The notes below the pieces were generated by a model, which had not been told where the DNA came from, searched no databases, and saw nothing but the letters and a program-made list of their open reading frames with translations. Below, in pieces: positions 18,462 to 27,402 of a stretch of DNA of 64,000 nucleotides. Each line of letters starts with the position of its first letter. Position 1 is the first letter of the stretch. The translations under genes and the position numbers were made by a program. Origin of the DNA: Kluyvera sp047971185. GTDB taxonomy: Bacteria; Pseudomonadota; Gammaproteobacteria; Enterobacterales; Enterobacteriaceae. The DNA lies in contig NZ_JBKDZH010000012.1 in NCBI RefSeq assembly GCF_047971185.1, forward strand, positions 1 through 64,000, in the 5' to 3' direction.

Positions 18462-20606
18462 ATGATGCTACACGCTTCGTGGGACCCGATACTGGTCGGT
18501 ATTTCATTCCTGGTGGCATTCATCGCGTCTTTCGTCGCGCTTGATAGTGCTGCAAAAATTGCCGCTTCAAATAAGAAGGCGGCTATCTTCTGGCGTATTA
18601 CCGGCGGCGCGACGCTGGGTATTGGGATCTGGTCGATGCATTTTATCGGCATGCTGGCCATGAAAATGCCCATGCCGATGAGTTATCACCTTGAGCTGAC
18701 GATCGTTTCGCTGCTGGCGGCAATTATTGCCTCTTCGCTGGCGATTAATATCGCCGTAGCGGGGAATACGCTCTCGCTTAAGCGCCTGTGCATTGCCACC
18801 GCCCTGCTGAGCAGCGGCGTCGTCACCATGCACTATGTCGGCATGGCGGCGCTGATGGCTCATGATGATATCACCTGGAGCATTCCGCTGATTATCGCCT
18901 CGGTGGTGATTGCCATCGTGGCTTCCTGCGTCGGTCTATGGCTGGCCTTCAGCCTGCGCCTGAACAGCAAAGGCGTGCTGCTCACGCGTGTCGGCGCGGC
19001 GCTCGCCATGGGGATTGCCATAGCCGCGATGCACTATACCGGCATGAGCGCCGCCACCTTTACCGGCCACGGGCACATGATGGCCAATCATGCGGCAATG
19101 GTCAGTGAAGAAGGACTCTCGATATGGGTTTCCGTCACCACCCTGCTACTGCTGGGGCTGATGCTGATGATCTCGATGGTCGACTCGCAGGTGCGCACCA
19201 CCCGCCTCACCGAAAACCTCCAGCGCCTGAACCAGCAGCTTGAGCAGCAGGCGCGCTACGACGGCCTGACCGGCCTTGCGAACCGCAGCCAGATTGATAT
19301 GCGTCTGCTCGCCTGCCTGCATCAATCAAAGCTGGCTGGCAGCACCTTCGCGCTGGTGCTGATGGATCTCGATCGCTTTAAGCTGGTCAACGACGCCTGG
19401 GGCCATCACGTTGGCGATAACCTGCTGGTCTCCGTCGCTAACCGCATGAGCGCCTGCCTGACGCCGAAAATGACCCTCGCCCGCATCGGCGGCGATGAAT
19501 TTATTCTGCTGGCCCCCGACTGCACCGAGGCGGAAATCGCCGATATCTGCGCGCGGATGGTCGAGAGCATCCGGCGGCCGTTTTACCATTCCGGGCAGAT
19601 ACTGCAAATTTCACTCAGCGTCGGCATCAGCCTCTATCCCGGGCACGGCGAAACGCCGCAGGATCTGAAGCTGGCCGCCGATACGGCGATGTATCATGTC
19701 AAACACGGCGGGCGTAACGGCTGGGTGTTCTATCACGAGTCAATGCTCGACAGCGCGTGGCAGGGCGCGCATTTCTTACAGGATCTCACCCAGGCGCTGG
19801 AGCGCGGTCAGTTTGAGCTGTGGTACCAGCCGAAATATCACGTCAAAGACAAACGCATTTACGGCTTCGAAGCCCTGCTGCGCTGGCGCCATCCGAAAAA
19901 AGGCATACTGCTGCCGGACGTCTTCCTTTCGACCCTGCAGAATACCGGCCTGATCGTGCCGGTGGGTAACTGGGTGCTGGAACAGGCCTGCGTTCAACTG
20001 CATAAGTGGAGCATTGCCGGGCATGATGACTGGACGCTGTCGCTCAATATTTCACCGGTGCAGTTTGAGCAGCAGAACTTCTACGAGCAGGTCTGTGACG
20101 CGCTGGTTCGCCATCGCATTTCACCGACGCGCTTGACTATCGAGCTTGCCGAAACCGCGGCGCTGCACGGTTTCGATCGCAGCGTGCAGATTTTTAACGA
20201 TTTCTGCCGCATCGGCCTCACCCTCTCCATTGATAACTTTGGCGTCGGCTACTCCAACATGCTGGCATTGCAGGATCTCCCGGCCGGAGAACTGAAAATC
20301 GATAAAAGCTTTATGAAGGATATGCGGGAGAACAGTAAGAACATTAAAATTGTCTCGACGATTATCACTATCGCCCACTCAATGAACATGGACGTGGTAG
20401 CTGAAGGCGTAGAGACCCAGGAGCAGCAGCGCATTCTCTCCGGGCTGGGCTGCGATGCGCTGCAGGGATTCTGGTTCTCCGACCCAGTACCGGCAGAAGA
20501 TATTGAGGTGATGCTGAGCAATCTGCCGTTGAGCAGCGGCCCTCACGCTCCCGCCGCGCTACGCCGCGACATCTCATCCTCAACGGGGAAAAAGAGACAG
20601 GCTTGA
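18462..20606 (+). CDS. MHYT-GGDEF-EAL cyclic-di-GMP protein
   Basis: Membrane-bound protein for cyclic-di-GMP turnover. I prefer the ATG at 18462, with AAAAGG ten bases upstream; an ATG at 18453 is only one base from it. Numbering from 18453, the MHYT sensor has its motifs at 62-67 (MHFIGM), 126-131 (MHYVGM) and 193-198 (MHYTGM), in a domain thought to bind copper and sense a gas. Then GGDEF (346-350) is intact, with no obvious RxxD inhibitory site. EAL (473-475) is intact, but the later DDFGTG motif reads DNFGVG (594-599). The 368 bp before the gene are AT-rich and hold only the two divergent promoters. Confidence 0.92.
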   Translation: MMLHASWDPILVGISFLVAFIASFVALDSAAKIAASNKKAAIFWRITGGATLGIGIWSMHFIGMLAMKMPMPMSYHLELTIVSLLAAIIASSLAINIAVAGNTLSLKRLCIATALLSSGVVTMHYVGMAALMAHDDITWSIPLIIASVVIAIVASCVGLWLAFSLRLNSKGVLLTRVGAALAMGIAIAAMHYTGMSAATFTGHGHMMANHAAMVSEEGLSIWVSVTTLLLLGLMLMISMVDSQVRTTRLTENLQRLNQQLEQQARYDGLTGLANRSQIDMRLLACLHQSKLAGSTFALVLMDLDRFKLVNDAWGHHVGDNLLVSVANRMSACLTPKMTLARIGGDEFILLAPDCTEAEIADICARMVESIRRPFYHSGQILQISLSVGISLYPGHGETPQDLKLAADTAMYHVKHGGRNGWVFYHESMLDSAWQGAHFLQDLTQALERGQFELWYQPKYHVKDKRIYGFEALLRWRHPKKGILLPDVFLSTLQNTGLIVPVGNWVLEQACVQLHKWSIAGHDDWTLSLNISPVQFEQQNFYEQVCDALVRHRISPTRLTIELAETAALHGFDRSVQIFNDFCRIGLTLSIDNFGVGYSNMLALQDLPAGELKIDKSFMKDMRENSKNIKIVSTIITIAHSMNMDVVAEGVETQEQQRILSGLGCDALQGFWFSDPVPAEDIEVMLSNLPLSSGPHAPAALRRDISSSTGKKRQA

Positions 20607-20664
20607 GTTAGACAGCCATCAGTGGGCCTGGCTCCAGCCTCACTGATGGCACGCAGGAACGCAT

Positions 20665-21123
20665 TTACGCGCGTTCGCCGTTCGTCCGGTTGCTCGAATA
20701 AATAAAGTAGAGCGCAATCGCTAAACACACCACCGCGCCCAGCCGGGTCAACGAAAAGTGAATCGAGGCGTTCCCCAGCCAGCCGAAATGGTCAATCAGC
20801 ATGCTCATCGCCAGCTGACCAAAGATCACCGCCACCGTGGCAACGCCGGTGCCGATACGCTGCACCGCCAGCACCATAATGACGATATACGGCACGCCAA
20901 ACATCGCCCCCATCAGCTGCCATTTCGGCACGTCCAGCAGGGTGACCGCCTGAACCGGTTCGAAATACACAATCAGCAGCGCCGTGACCAGCGCCCCCAC
21001 CGCGAAGGTCAGAAACGCGCTTTTTAAGACGCCCACCTGGCTGCCCAGCCGGCCGTTAATCGCCGCCTGAATGCTTAACGTTGCGCCACCCAGTACCGCA
21101 AGTAAAATCATGATCACAAACAT
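20665..21123 (-). CDS. Small DMT-family transporter subunit (DUF606/YdcZ type), copy A
   Basis: Inner-membrane protein of 152 residues with about five hydrophobic spans. It has the family opening of a glycine-rich first helix (LAVLGGATLSIQAAINGRLG). Proteins of this family are often encoded as adjacent pairs. Copy B lies three bases upstream in the same direction and the two are presumably co-transcribed. The substrate is unknown. The divergent LysR gene is the likely regulator. Confidence 0.85.
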   Translation of the reverse strand: MFVIMILLAVLGGATLSIQAAINGRLGSQVGVLKSAFLTFAVGALVTALLIVYFEPVQAVTLLDVPKWQLMGAMFGVPYIVIMVLAVQRIGTGVATVAVIFGQLAMSMLIDHFGWLGNASIHFSLTRLGAVVCLAIALYFIYSSNRTNGERA

Positions 21124-21125
21124 TT

Positions 21126-21563
21126 TTATCCCCTTGCCACCAGCAGCAGCGCGGCCAGAATAAACACCAGCGCATACAGGCGTTGAACGTTAATTTTTCG
21201 ATGCGCGACCCCAAACAGACCGTAATGATCAATCAACAGGCTTTTAAAGACCTGGCCCGCCAGGACGCCGATCATGGTCATCGCTACGCCAATAATCGGG
21301 GCGGCAACGGTTAATATCATCACGTAAATGGGCCCCAGCACGCCGCCTAATAGCGTCCAGCCCGGCTGGGCGAAAAACGACGGCCCCGAGCGCGGGCTGA
21401 AGAACAGCATCAGTAAAAATGTCAGTACGGCACCCACGCCGAAAATACTGAACGTCGCCCATAAGTCCCCCACTTCACCGCCAAGCGGCCCAAGAATTCC
21501 GGCCTCGACCGACAGCCCCATGCCGCCGGCAATCACAAGCACAATCAGTAACAGTTGCATCAT
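21126..21563 (-). CDS. Small DMT-family transporter subunit (DUF606/YdcZ type), copy B
   Basis: The 145-residue partner of copy A, with the same layout: IVLVIAGGMGLSVEAGILG in the first span and four further hydrophobic segments. It starts 92 bp from the divergent LysR-type gene, so a shared operator between 21564 and 21655 is expected. A heterodimer with copy A is inferred from adjacency, not shown by the sequence. Confidence 0.85.
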   Translation of the reverse strand: MMQLLLIVLVIAGGMGLSVEAGILGPLGGEVGDLWATFSIFGVGAVLTFLLMLFFSPRSGPSFFAQPGWTLLGGVLGPIYVMILTVAAPIIGVAMTMIGVLAGQVFKSLLIDHYGLFGVAHRKINVQRLYALVFILAALLLVARG

Positions 21564-21655
21564 CTACTCCCATCGTTAACGGCGAGAAAGATAATCAATT
21601 TTGATTGCGTTAAAAATGGTATAAATAGAGAAACACTTTTCCAGGATTTGCATTA

Positions 21656-22591
21656 ATGGTCGATCTCAGCACGACAAATATCCGCACGCTGCTGTTCTTC
21701 ATCGCGGTTTACGACGCGCAAAGTTTTTCGCTTGTCGCCCGTAAAGAAGGGGTATCGCCGTCGATGATTTCACGCACCATGCAGCAGTTTGAAGAGGCGA
21801 TAGGCCAGCAGCTTTTTTATCGCAATACGCGCTCGGTGATGCCGACAGAGGCGGCGCGACAGCTTATTGACCCGGTGCGCGCCATTGCCGAAGAGCTGGA
21901 GCGCGCGAAAGAAGCGTTGCAAAACCGCGCGGTTGTGCCGTCCGGTCTGGTACGCATCAATGCACCGGTATTCTTTGGCCAGCGGCATATCGCCCCCACG
22001 ATTGGCGGGCTGGCCACCCGCTATCCGGGGCTGCGGATTGAACTGATGCTCACCGACGACTTTATCGATCCCCATCGTGAGGCCGCCGACGTTATTTTTC
22101 GTATCGGCACGCTGACCGACTCGGCCTTTCACGCGCGCGTCTTTGGTGAGCAGCACTATCATGTGGCCGCCTCGCCCGCCTATCTGCACCGGCACGGCGC
22201 ACCGCGCACGCCGGACGAGCTGTCGCGGCATGCGTGCCTGGTCTACAGAGGATCTTCCGGCGCAAACCGCTGGCTGCTGCGGCAAGGTGAAGCGCCGTGG
22301 GTGCACTATCCGCTGACGCCAGCGCTGGTCTCCAATAACGCCGACGCGCTGCTCACCGCCGCGCTTGGCGGCATGGGGCTGGTGCTGTTTCCCGACTGGC
22401 TGATGGGCGACTGCCTGAAAAACGGTACGCTGATTAAGCTGCTCGCGGATTATGACGCGGCGATTCGTACCGAAGCGCAGCAGATTGCCGCTATCTACCC
22501 CAACGCTCGTCACCCGCCGCTCAACGTGCGCGCGGTGATTGATTACTACGTTGAGACGTTTGGTACGCCGCCGTACTGGCAGGTGAAATAG
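21656..22591 (+). CDS. LysR-type transcriptional regulator
   Basis: The 311-residue protein has an N-terminal winged helix-turn-helix at about 8-66 (SFSLVARKEGVSPSMISRTM...FYRNTRSVMPTEA). A substrate-binding-like effector domain at about 92-300 follows. It is divergent from the two small DMT transporters, the usual arrangement for LysR control of a transporter. The effector is unknown. It starts with ATG preceded by a weak ribosome-binding site. No degeneracy is seen. Confidence 0.9.
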   Translation: MVDLSTTNIRTLLFFIAVYDAQSFSLVARKEGVSPSMISRTMQQFEEAIGQQLFYRNTRSVMPTEAARQLIDPVRAIAEELERAKEALQNRAVVPSGLVRINAPVFFGQRHIAPTIGGLATRYPGLRIELMLTDDFIDPHREAADVIFRIGTLTDSAFHARVFGEQHYHVAASPAYLHRHGAPRTPDELSRHACLVYRGSSGANRWLLRQGEAPWVHYPLTPALVSNNADALLTAALGGMGLVLFPDWLMGDCLKNGTLIKLLADYDAAIRTEAQQIAAIYPNARHPPLNVRAVIDYYVETFGTPPYWQVK

Positions 22592-22624
22592 GCGAAGGTA
22601 GGTTCGAGCCCCGGTATCAATAGG

Positions 22625-23008
22625 TTAACGCTCCCCGCGTTCGAGATAGGCCAGCGTGAAGGTCTGGTAGTCGCTGGCGTCCACCTGCTCCTCCAGGCCA
22701 TGACATTTAAGTCGATTGGTCGGTTCGCTTAGCGTGTGGCGCTCAAATTTTTCAATGACCGTGCACTCTTCAAGCCAGCGTTTGCCCAGCGCCAGTTCAT
22801 CATTTTTGATTCCCGGCATCAGCACCAGCACCACCAGCAGCGCAAAGGCCGCGGCGGCAGAGAGCCACGTGGTAAACAGTACGGAAATCGGCACGTTGAG
22901 CTTCGAAAACAGGTAGCTTGCCAGCAGCAGGAGCAGAAAAATGGCGAGCAGCACGTTGCCAAATATCATGACATCAGACATATAGATCATCTCTGTTTGC
23001 CCGAACAT
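22625..23008 (-). CDS. Unknown two-span inner-membrane protein
   Basis: Protein of up to 127 residues with two hydrophobic segments (about 14-33 and 43-64), then a cytosolic or periplasmic tail of 60 residues with two cysteines. The true start may be the internal ATG at 22981 or 22990, because no ribosome-binding site precedes 23008. I do not recognise a named family. It stands alone between the LysR gene and the divergent PfpI-like gene. Confidence 0.7.
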   Translation of the reverse strand: MFGQTEMIYMSDVMIFGNVLLAIFLLLLLASYLFSKLNVPISVLFTTWLSAAAAFALLVVLVLMPGIKNDELALGKRWLEECTVIEKFERHTLSEPTNRLKCHGLEEQVDASDYQTFTLAYLERGER

Positions 23009-23186
23009 AAAGCGGTGGAGGCGGCGGATATCGCGCGCGTGGAGTCGTCTGCCAAGTATAGACCGCCGTAGGAAGGCGCGCCGCCCGGGTAAAAGCCGTA
23101 TCCGTGATGCAGCGCGCGCTTTGTGGTTCGCTATCCCCCTGCCGCCAGGCTATATCTTAGACATCGTTACTCCACGAGGATGGGTT

Positions 23187-23753
23187 ATGGCAGGCAAAAA
23201 GATACTGATGCTGGTTGGCGATTATGCGGAAGATTACGAAACGATGGTGCCCTTCCAGGCCTTGCAGATGATTGGGCATCAGGTGGATGCCGTCTGCCCC
23301 GACAAACCGAAAGGCGACTACATCATGACGGCAATTCATGATTTTGACGGCGCCCAGACCTACAGCGAGAAACCCGGCCATCGCTTCGTGCTCAATGCCG
23401 ATTTTGCCAGCGTTAATGAAGCAGATTACGATGCGCTGCTGATCCCCGGCGGACGGGCGCCGGAATACCTGCGTTTGTATGAAGCGGTGATTAAGCTGGT
23501 ACAAGACTTCGATGTAGCGAACAAACCGATCGCCGCCGTCTGCCATGGCCCGCAGCTGCTGGCCGCCGCGGGCGTGCTGCAAGGGCGCACCTGTAGCGCC
23601 TACCCGGCCTGCGCGCCGGAAGTGCGGCTTAGCGGCGGCGAATATGCTGAAATTGCTATCGATCAGGCCTATGTCGATGGCAATCTGGTCACCGCACCGG
23701 CGTGGCCTGCGCATCCGCAGTGGCTGGCAAAGTTTGCCGAACTGTTGCGGTAG
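23187..23753 (+). CDS. DJ-1/PfpI family protein
   Basis: Class I glutamine-amidotransferase-like protein of 188 residues. The start at 23187 has GAGG nine bases upstream. The nucleophile elbow carries Cys119-His120 (AAVCHGPQ). A glutamate lies in the conserved IPGGRAPEYL loop. Family members act as chaperones, deglycases or proteases, and the sequence alone does not decide which. A terminator follows directly. Confidence 0.92.
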   Translation: MAGKKILMLVGDYAEDYETMVPFQALQMIGHQVDAVCPDKPKGDYIMTAIHDFDGAQTYSEKPGHRFVLNADFASVNEADYDALLIPGGRAPEYLRLYEAVIKLVQDFDVANKPIAAVCHGPQLLAAAGVLQGRTCSAYPACAPEVRLSGGEYAEIAIDQAYVDGNLVTAPAWPAHPQWLAKFAELLR

Positions 23754-23767
23754 AACGGCGAGCGGGC

Positions 23768-23800
23768 AAAAAACAGGCGCTTATTTGCGCCTGTTTTTTT
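23768..23800. terminator. Terminator between the PfpI and aldo/keto reductase genes
   Basis: ACAGGCGC/GCGCCTGT stem with a short loop, flanked by A6 and T7, so it can act for both convergent genes. Confidence 0.93.
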
Positions 23801-23814
23801 GTCATGAACGCCGC

Positions 23815-24684
23815 TCAGTCATGGATTTTCACCCCAAGACAGCCGCGAACAAATTCAGGATTAAAATGTTTCACCGCTTCCCCCACGTAGCCTAAATCCA
23901 GCGCGGCAATCTGCGTCATTTCCGCCTCGCTGAGCGCAAAATCCCAGATCGCAAAGTTCTCTTCAATACGCTGCTGACGGGTAGATTTCGGGATCACGGT
24001 GACGCCGCGCTGCACGTTCCAGCGCAGGACCACCTGAGCGATGGTTTTTTGATGCGCAGCGGCGATGCCCTGCAGCAGTTCATCGTCATACGGCTGGTGT
24101 CTCCCGCCGCCTAAGGGTGCCCAGGCTTCAGGCTGAACATGGTAGTGCTTCATGGTTTCCAGCGCGTCAGGTTGCGCAAAGTACGGGTGCAGTTCAACCT
24201 GATTGACCATCGGCCTAATTCTGACGGTTTCGCAGAAGTTGGTTAACACGTGCGCATAGAAGTTCGACACGCCAATGGCTTTCAGCTTGCCAGCATCATA
24301 AGCCTCTTCCAGCGCGCGCCACGCGCTGAAGTAGTCGCGCATGGCCTGATGCAGTAAATAGAGGTCAAAATAGTCTAACCCGGATTTTTCCAGGGACGCC
24401 GCAATACCGGCTTTCGCCGCGTCGTAGCTGGCCATATCCTGCACCCACAGCTTGGAGGTAATAAAGAGCTCCTCGCGGGTGCATAGCCCTTCAGCGATGG
24501 CTTCACGAACGGCCTCCCCTACGGCGTCTTCGTTGCCATAGACGGCTGCGGTATCAATAAGGCGATAACCCGTGCGAATAGCGCTTAACACCGACTGCTT
24601 ACACTCTTCTTTATCGGTAACCTTGAAAACGCCAAACCCCATCATCGGCATCCTGAGGTTGTTACTTAATACTGAATATTCCAC
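23815..24684 (-). CDS. Aldo/keto reductase
   Basis: NADPH-dependent reductase of 289 residues with the (beta/alpha)8 fold. The catalytic tetrad is complete: Asp44 and Tyr49 in DTAAVYGNE, Lys78 in SKLW, His112 in LLHQ. The cofactor-binding IPKSTRQQRIEEN motif lies in the C-terminal part. It resembles the 2,5-diketo-gluconate reductase branch. The natural substrate cannot be read from sequence. It is single-gene and convergent with the PfpI-like gene. Confidence 0.92.
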   Translation of the reverse strand: MEYSVLSNNLRMPMMGFGVFKVTDKEECKQSVLSAIRTGYRLIDTAAVYGNEDAVGEAVREAIAEGLCTREELFITSKLWVQDMASYDAAKAGIAASLEKSGLDYFDLYLLHQAMRDYFSAWRALEEAYDAGKLKAIGVSNFYAHVLTNFCETVRIRPMVNQVELHPYFAQPDALETMKHYHVQPEAWAPLGGGRHQPYDDELLQGIAAAHQKTIAQVVLRWNVQRGVTVIPKSTRQQRIEENFAIWDFALSEAEMTQIAALDLGYVGEAVKHFNPEFVRGCLGVKIHD

Positions 24685-24873
24685 GGCTAAGCCCCCATCA
24701 TGTTAAAACATGATTTTAAGCGACAAACCTCGCCGCGATTAGCCTGCTAAAGCTGATTTGACCTATGCAATGGATTCATGAATCAGGCGTTTTACCTTCA
24801 GGAAGAAAAATGCGGCGTAAGAAAACGGGCGCGGTAAGTGGCGCCCGTTCTGAGTTTTGCCGCGATGGCGTTA

Positions 24874-26490
24874 TCAGTGCTTGATGATATACATCGTATG
24901 CGTATACGCCACGTCTTCCGGATTGGTGATCGGGTATCCTTTCACCCACGGCTTGATAAGACGCCCGTTGGTATACTGATAAATCGGCGCAATCGGCGCT
25001 TTCTCGGCGAGGATTTTCTCCGCCGCGTTGTAATCGGCGTTACGCGCCTCGGCGGTGTTCTCCAGCGAAGCCTGGCGGATCACTTTGTCATAGGCCGGGT
25101 CGTTAAAGCGCGCGATGTTGCCGCTGTTGGTCGAGGTAAGCAGCGACAGGAAGGTTGACGGTTCGTTGTAGTCGCCGACCCACGAGGCGCGGATCACATC
25201 GAAATTACCGGTGTTGCGGCTATCGATATAGGTTTTCCACTCCTGGTTTTGCAGCTTCACGTCCACGCCCAGATTTTTCTTCCACATTGAGGCGACCGCA
25301 ATGGCAATCTTCTGATGCACTTCCTGGGTGTTATACAGCAACGTCAGCTTCAGCGGGCGGTTCGGACCGTAGCCTGCCGCCTGCAGCAGCGTTTTCGCCT
25401 GCGCGTTCAGCTCCGCCTGGCTGCTCTCTTCCAGCGCCGACGGCTGCGGCTTGAAGCCCGCCGTCACGTCCGGGGTAAAGCGCCACGCCGGTTTTTCGCC
25501 GGTTCCCAGCACTTTTTCGGCAATAATCCGCCGATCGATGCTCATGCTCAGCGCCAGACGCACGCGCGCATCGGCGGTAGGCCCTTTCTGAGTGTTAAAA
25601 GCGTAGTAGTAGGTGCCGAGCTGAGCAGGCGTAAAGACCTGGCCCGGCAGCTCTTTTTTGAGCTTCTGATACTGGTTTTTGGCGAATGATTCGGTGATGT
25701 CGATATCCCCGGCCTGGTAGCGCTTGGTGGCCGCAGACTCCTGGTTAATCGGCATAAAGGTGACCTTCTGAATCACCGTTTTAGCGTTATCCCAGTAATA
25801 CGGATTTGGCGTCGCCACCAGCTTTTCATTCACCACGCGCTCGGCCAGCACGTACGCGCCGTTCCCGACCAGCTTGCCGGGGCGGGTCCAGTTTTTATCG
25901 CTTTCGACGACGGTTTTATTGACCGGATAGAGCGAGAAGTTCGCCGTCAGATTCACAAACCACGGCAGCGGCTTATCAAGCTGTACGCGCAGCGTGCGGG
26001 CATCCACCGCCGTCACGCCTAAGGTTTCAGGTTTGGCTTTGCCGTCAATAATATCCTGCGCGTTGGTTATCCCCGCCAGCGCCGCAAACCAGGCAAACGG
26101 CGAGGTGGTTTTCGGGTCAACCAGACGCTGCCAGCTGTAGACGAAATCCTGCGCCGTTACTGGCGTACCGTCTGACCATTTGGCATCGTTACGCAGCGTA
26201 AAGGTCCAGATTTTCTGATCGTTAGTCTGCCAGCGGGTAGCGACGCCCGGAATGATATTGCCGTTGGCGTCCTGATTCACCAGCCCTTCAAACAGGTCGC
26301 GAATCACCTGGATTTCCGGCAGCCCGACGGCTTTCGCCGGGTCTAATGAGGCGGGTTCATCTTTGATATGGCGCACCAGCTCCTGCTGTTTTGCCAGCGT
26401 CGTCCCGGCGGGAACATCGGCCGCCACGGCGGCAGTACTCAAACCCGCCAGCAGCGCGGCACAGCAGGTCAAGGTGAAAGGATACTTCAT
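24874..26490 (-). CDS. mppA: Periplasmic murein-tripeptide-binding protein MppA
   Basis: Substrate-binding protein of the SBP_bac_5 family. In E. coli it delivers L-Ala-gamma-D-Glu-mDAP to the OppBCDF permease for recycling. The 538-residue protein has a cleavable signal peptide (cut near residue 24, AVAA) and the family motif after it (DEPASLDPAKAVGLPE). Length and sequence match E. coli MppA (537). Divergent mpaA follows on the other strand, which supports the role. Confidence 0.94.
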   Translation of the reverse strand: MKYPFTLTCCAALLAGLSTAAVAADVPAGTTLAKQQELVRHIKDEPASLDPAKAVGLPEIQVIRDLFEGLVNQDANGNIIPGVATRWQTNDQKIWTFTLRNDAKWSDGTPVTAQDFVYSWQRLVDPKTTSPFAWFAALAGITNAQDIIDGKAKPETLGVTAVDARTLRVQLDKPLPWFVNLTANFSLYPVNKTVVESDKNWTRPGKLVGNGAYVLAERVVNEKLVATPNPYYWDNAKTVIQKVTFMPINQESAATKRYQAGDIDITESFAKNQYQKLKKELPGQVFTPAQLGTYYYAFNTQKGPTADARVRLALSMSIDRRIIAEKVLGTGEKPAWRFTPDVTAGFKPQPSALEESSQAELNAQAKTLLQAAGYGPNRPLKLTLLYNTQEVHQKIAIAVASMWKKNLGVDVKLQNQEWKTYIDSRNTGNFDVIRASWVGDYNEPSTFLSLLTSTNSGNIARFNDPAYDKVIRQASLENTAEARNADYNAAEKILAEKAPIAPIYQYTNGRLIKPWVKGYPITNPEDVAYTHTMYIIKH

Positions 26491-26682
26491 GACATCCCCT
26501 TAAAAGTAGGTAAACCCACACAACATAATGAAAATATTATTTGTTTCACTCGCCATAATTGCAAACGCCATGTCGCAGAAAATTGATTTGTAGCGTCAAT
26601 TACCGTTCAGGAAACTATTTGATTCGCGGCGGATTTTGCACAACACTGCTCAATATCCTCTTTGTGTATCAGGACTCACGCT

Positions 26683-27402
26683 ATGTCAGCCATCCGCCCT
26701 CGCGCCCAGCGCGGCGCTTTCCCGCCCGGAACGCAACACTATGGTCGTTCACTGCTGGGCGCACCGCTTATCTGGTTTCCCGCGCCGCTGGCAGGGCCGC
26801 AGAGCGGGTTAATCATTGCCGGTACTCACGGTGACGAAAACGCATCGGTGGTGACCCTCTCCTGCGCGCTGCGCACGCTGGCGCCGGAGCTGCGACGTCA
26901 TCACGTGGTGCTGGCGGTTAACCCGGACGGCTGCCAGCTGGGGCTGCGCGCCAACGCCAACGGTGTGGATCTCAATCGCAACTTTCCATCCGCCAACTGG
27001 AAAACGGGAGAAACGGTCTATCGCTGGAACAGCGCCGCCGATGAGCGCGACGTGGTATTGCTGACCGGCAGCCGTCCTGGCTCCGAGCCGGAGAGTCGGG
27101 CGCTGTGTCAGTTAATTCATCAGATAAGTCCGGCGTGGGTGGTGTCGTTTCACGACCCGCTGGCCTGTATTGAAGACCCCCGCCACAGCGAGCTGGGGCA
27201 ATGGCTGGCCGACGCATTCACGCTGCCGCTGGTCAGCAGCGTGGGCTACGAAACGCCCGGCTCGTTCGGCAGCTGGTGCAACGATATTGGCCTGCACTGC
27301 ATCACCGCCGAGTTCCCGCCCATCTCCTCAGATGAGGCCAGCGAGAAGTATCTGGCGGCGATGACGGGGCTGCTGCACTGGCAGTCGGCGCATCACAAAT
27401 GA
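26683..27402 (+). CDS. mpaA: Murein peptide amidase MpaA
   Basis: Zinc M14-family peptidase of the cytosol that cuts the gamma-D-Glu-mDAP bond of murein tripeptide, releasing L-Ala-D-Glu for YcjG. I start at ATG 26683 (MSAIRPRAQRG) because AGGA precedes it and E. coli MpaA begins in the same place. Zinc ligands lie in THGDEN and in SFHDPLACIED; the catalytic Glu is in ITAEFPP. 239 residues. It overlaps the end of convergent ycjG by 10 bp. Confidence 0.95.
   Translation: MSAIRPRAQRGAFPPGTQHYGRSLLGAPLIWFPAPLAGPQSGLIIAGTHGDENASVVTLSCALRTLAPELRRHHVVLAVNPDGCQLGLRANANGVDLNRNFPSANWKTGETVYRWNSAADERDVVLLTGSRPGSEPESRALCQLIHQISPAWVVSFHDPLACIEDPRHSELGQWLADAFTLPLVSSVGYETPGSFGSWCNDIGLHCITAEFPPISSDEASEKYLAAMTGLLHWQSAHHK

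Noticed and set aside
18332..18544. 70-codon frame upstream of the MHYT gene
   Set aside because: It overlaps the MHYT gene start in another frame, has no ribosome-binding site and shows no recognisable domain.
22600..22620. GGTTCGAGCCCCGGT, similar to a tRNA T-arm
   Set aside because: The five-base stem does not pair and no acceptor or anticodon arm is present nearby, so it is not a tRNA.
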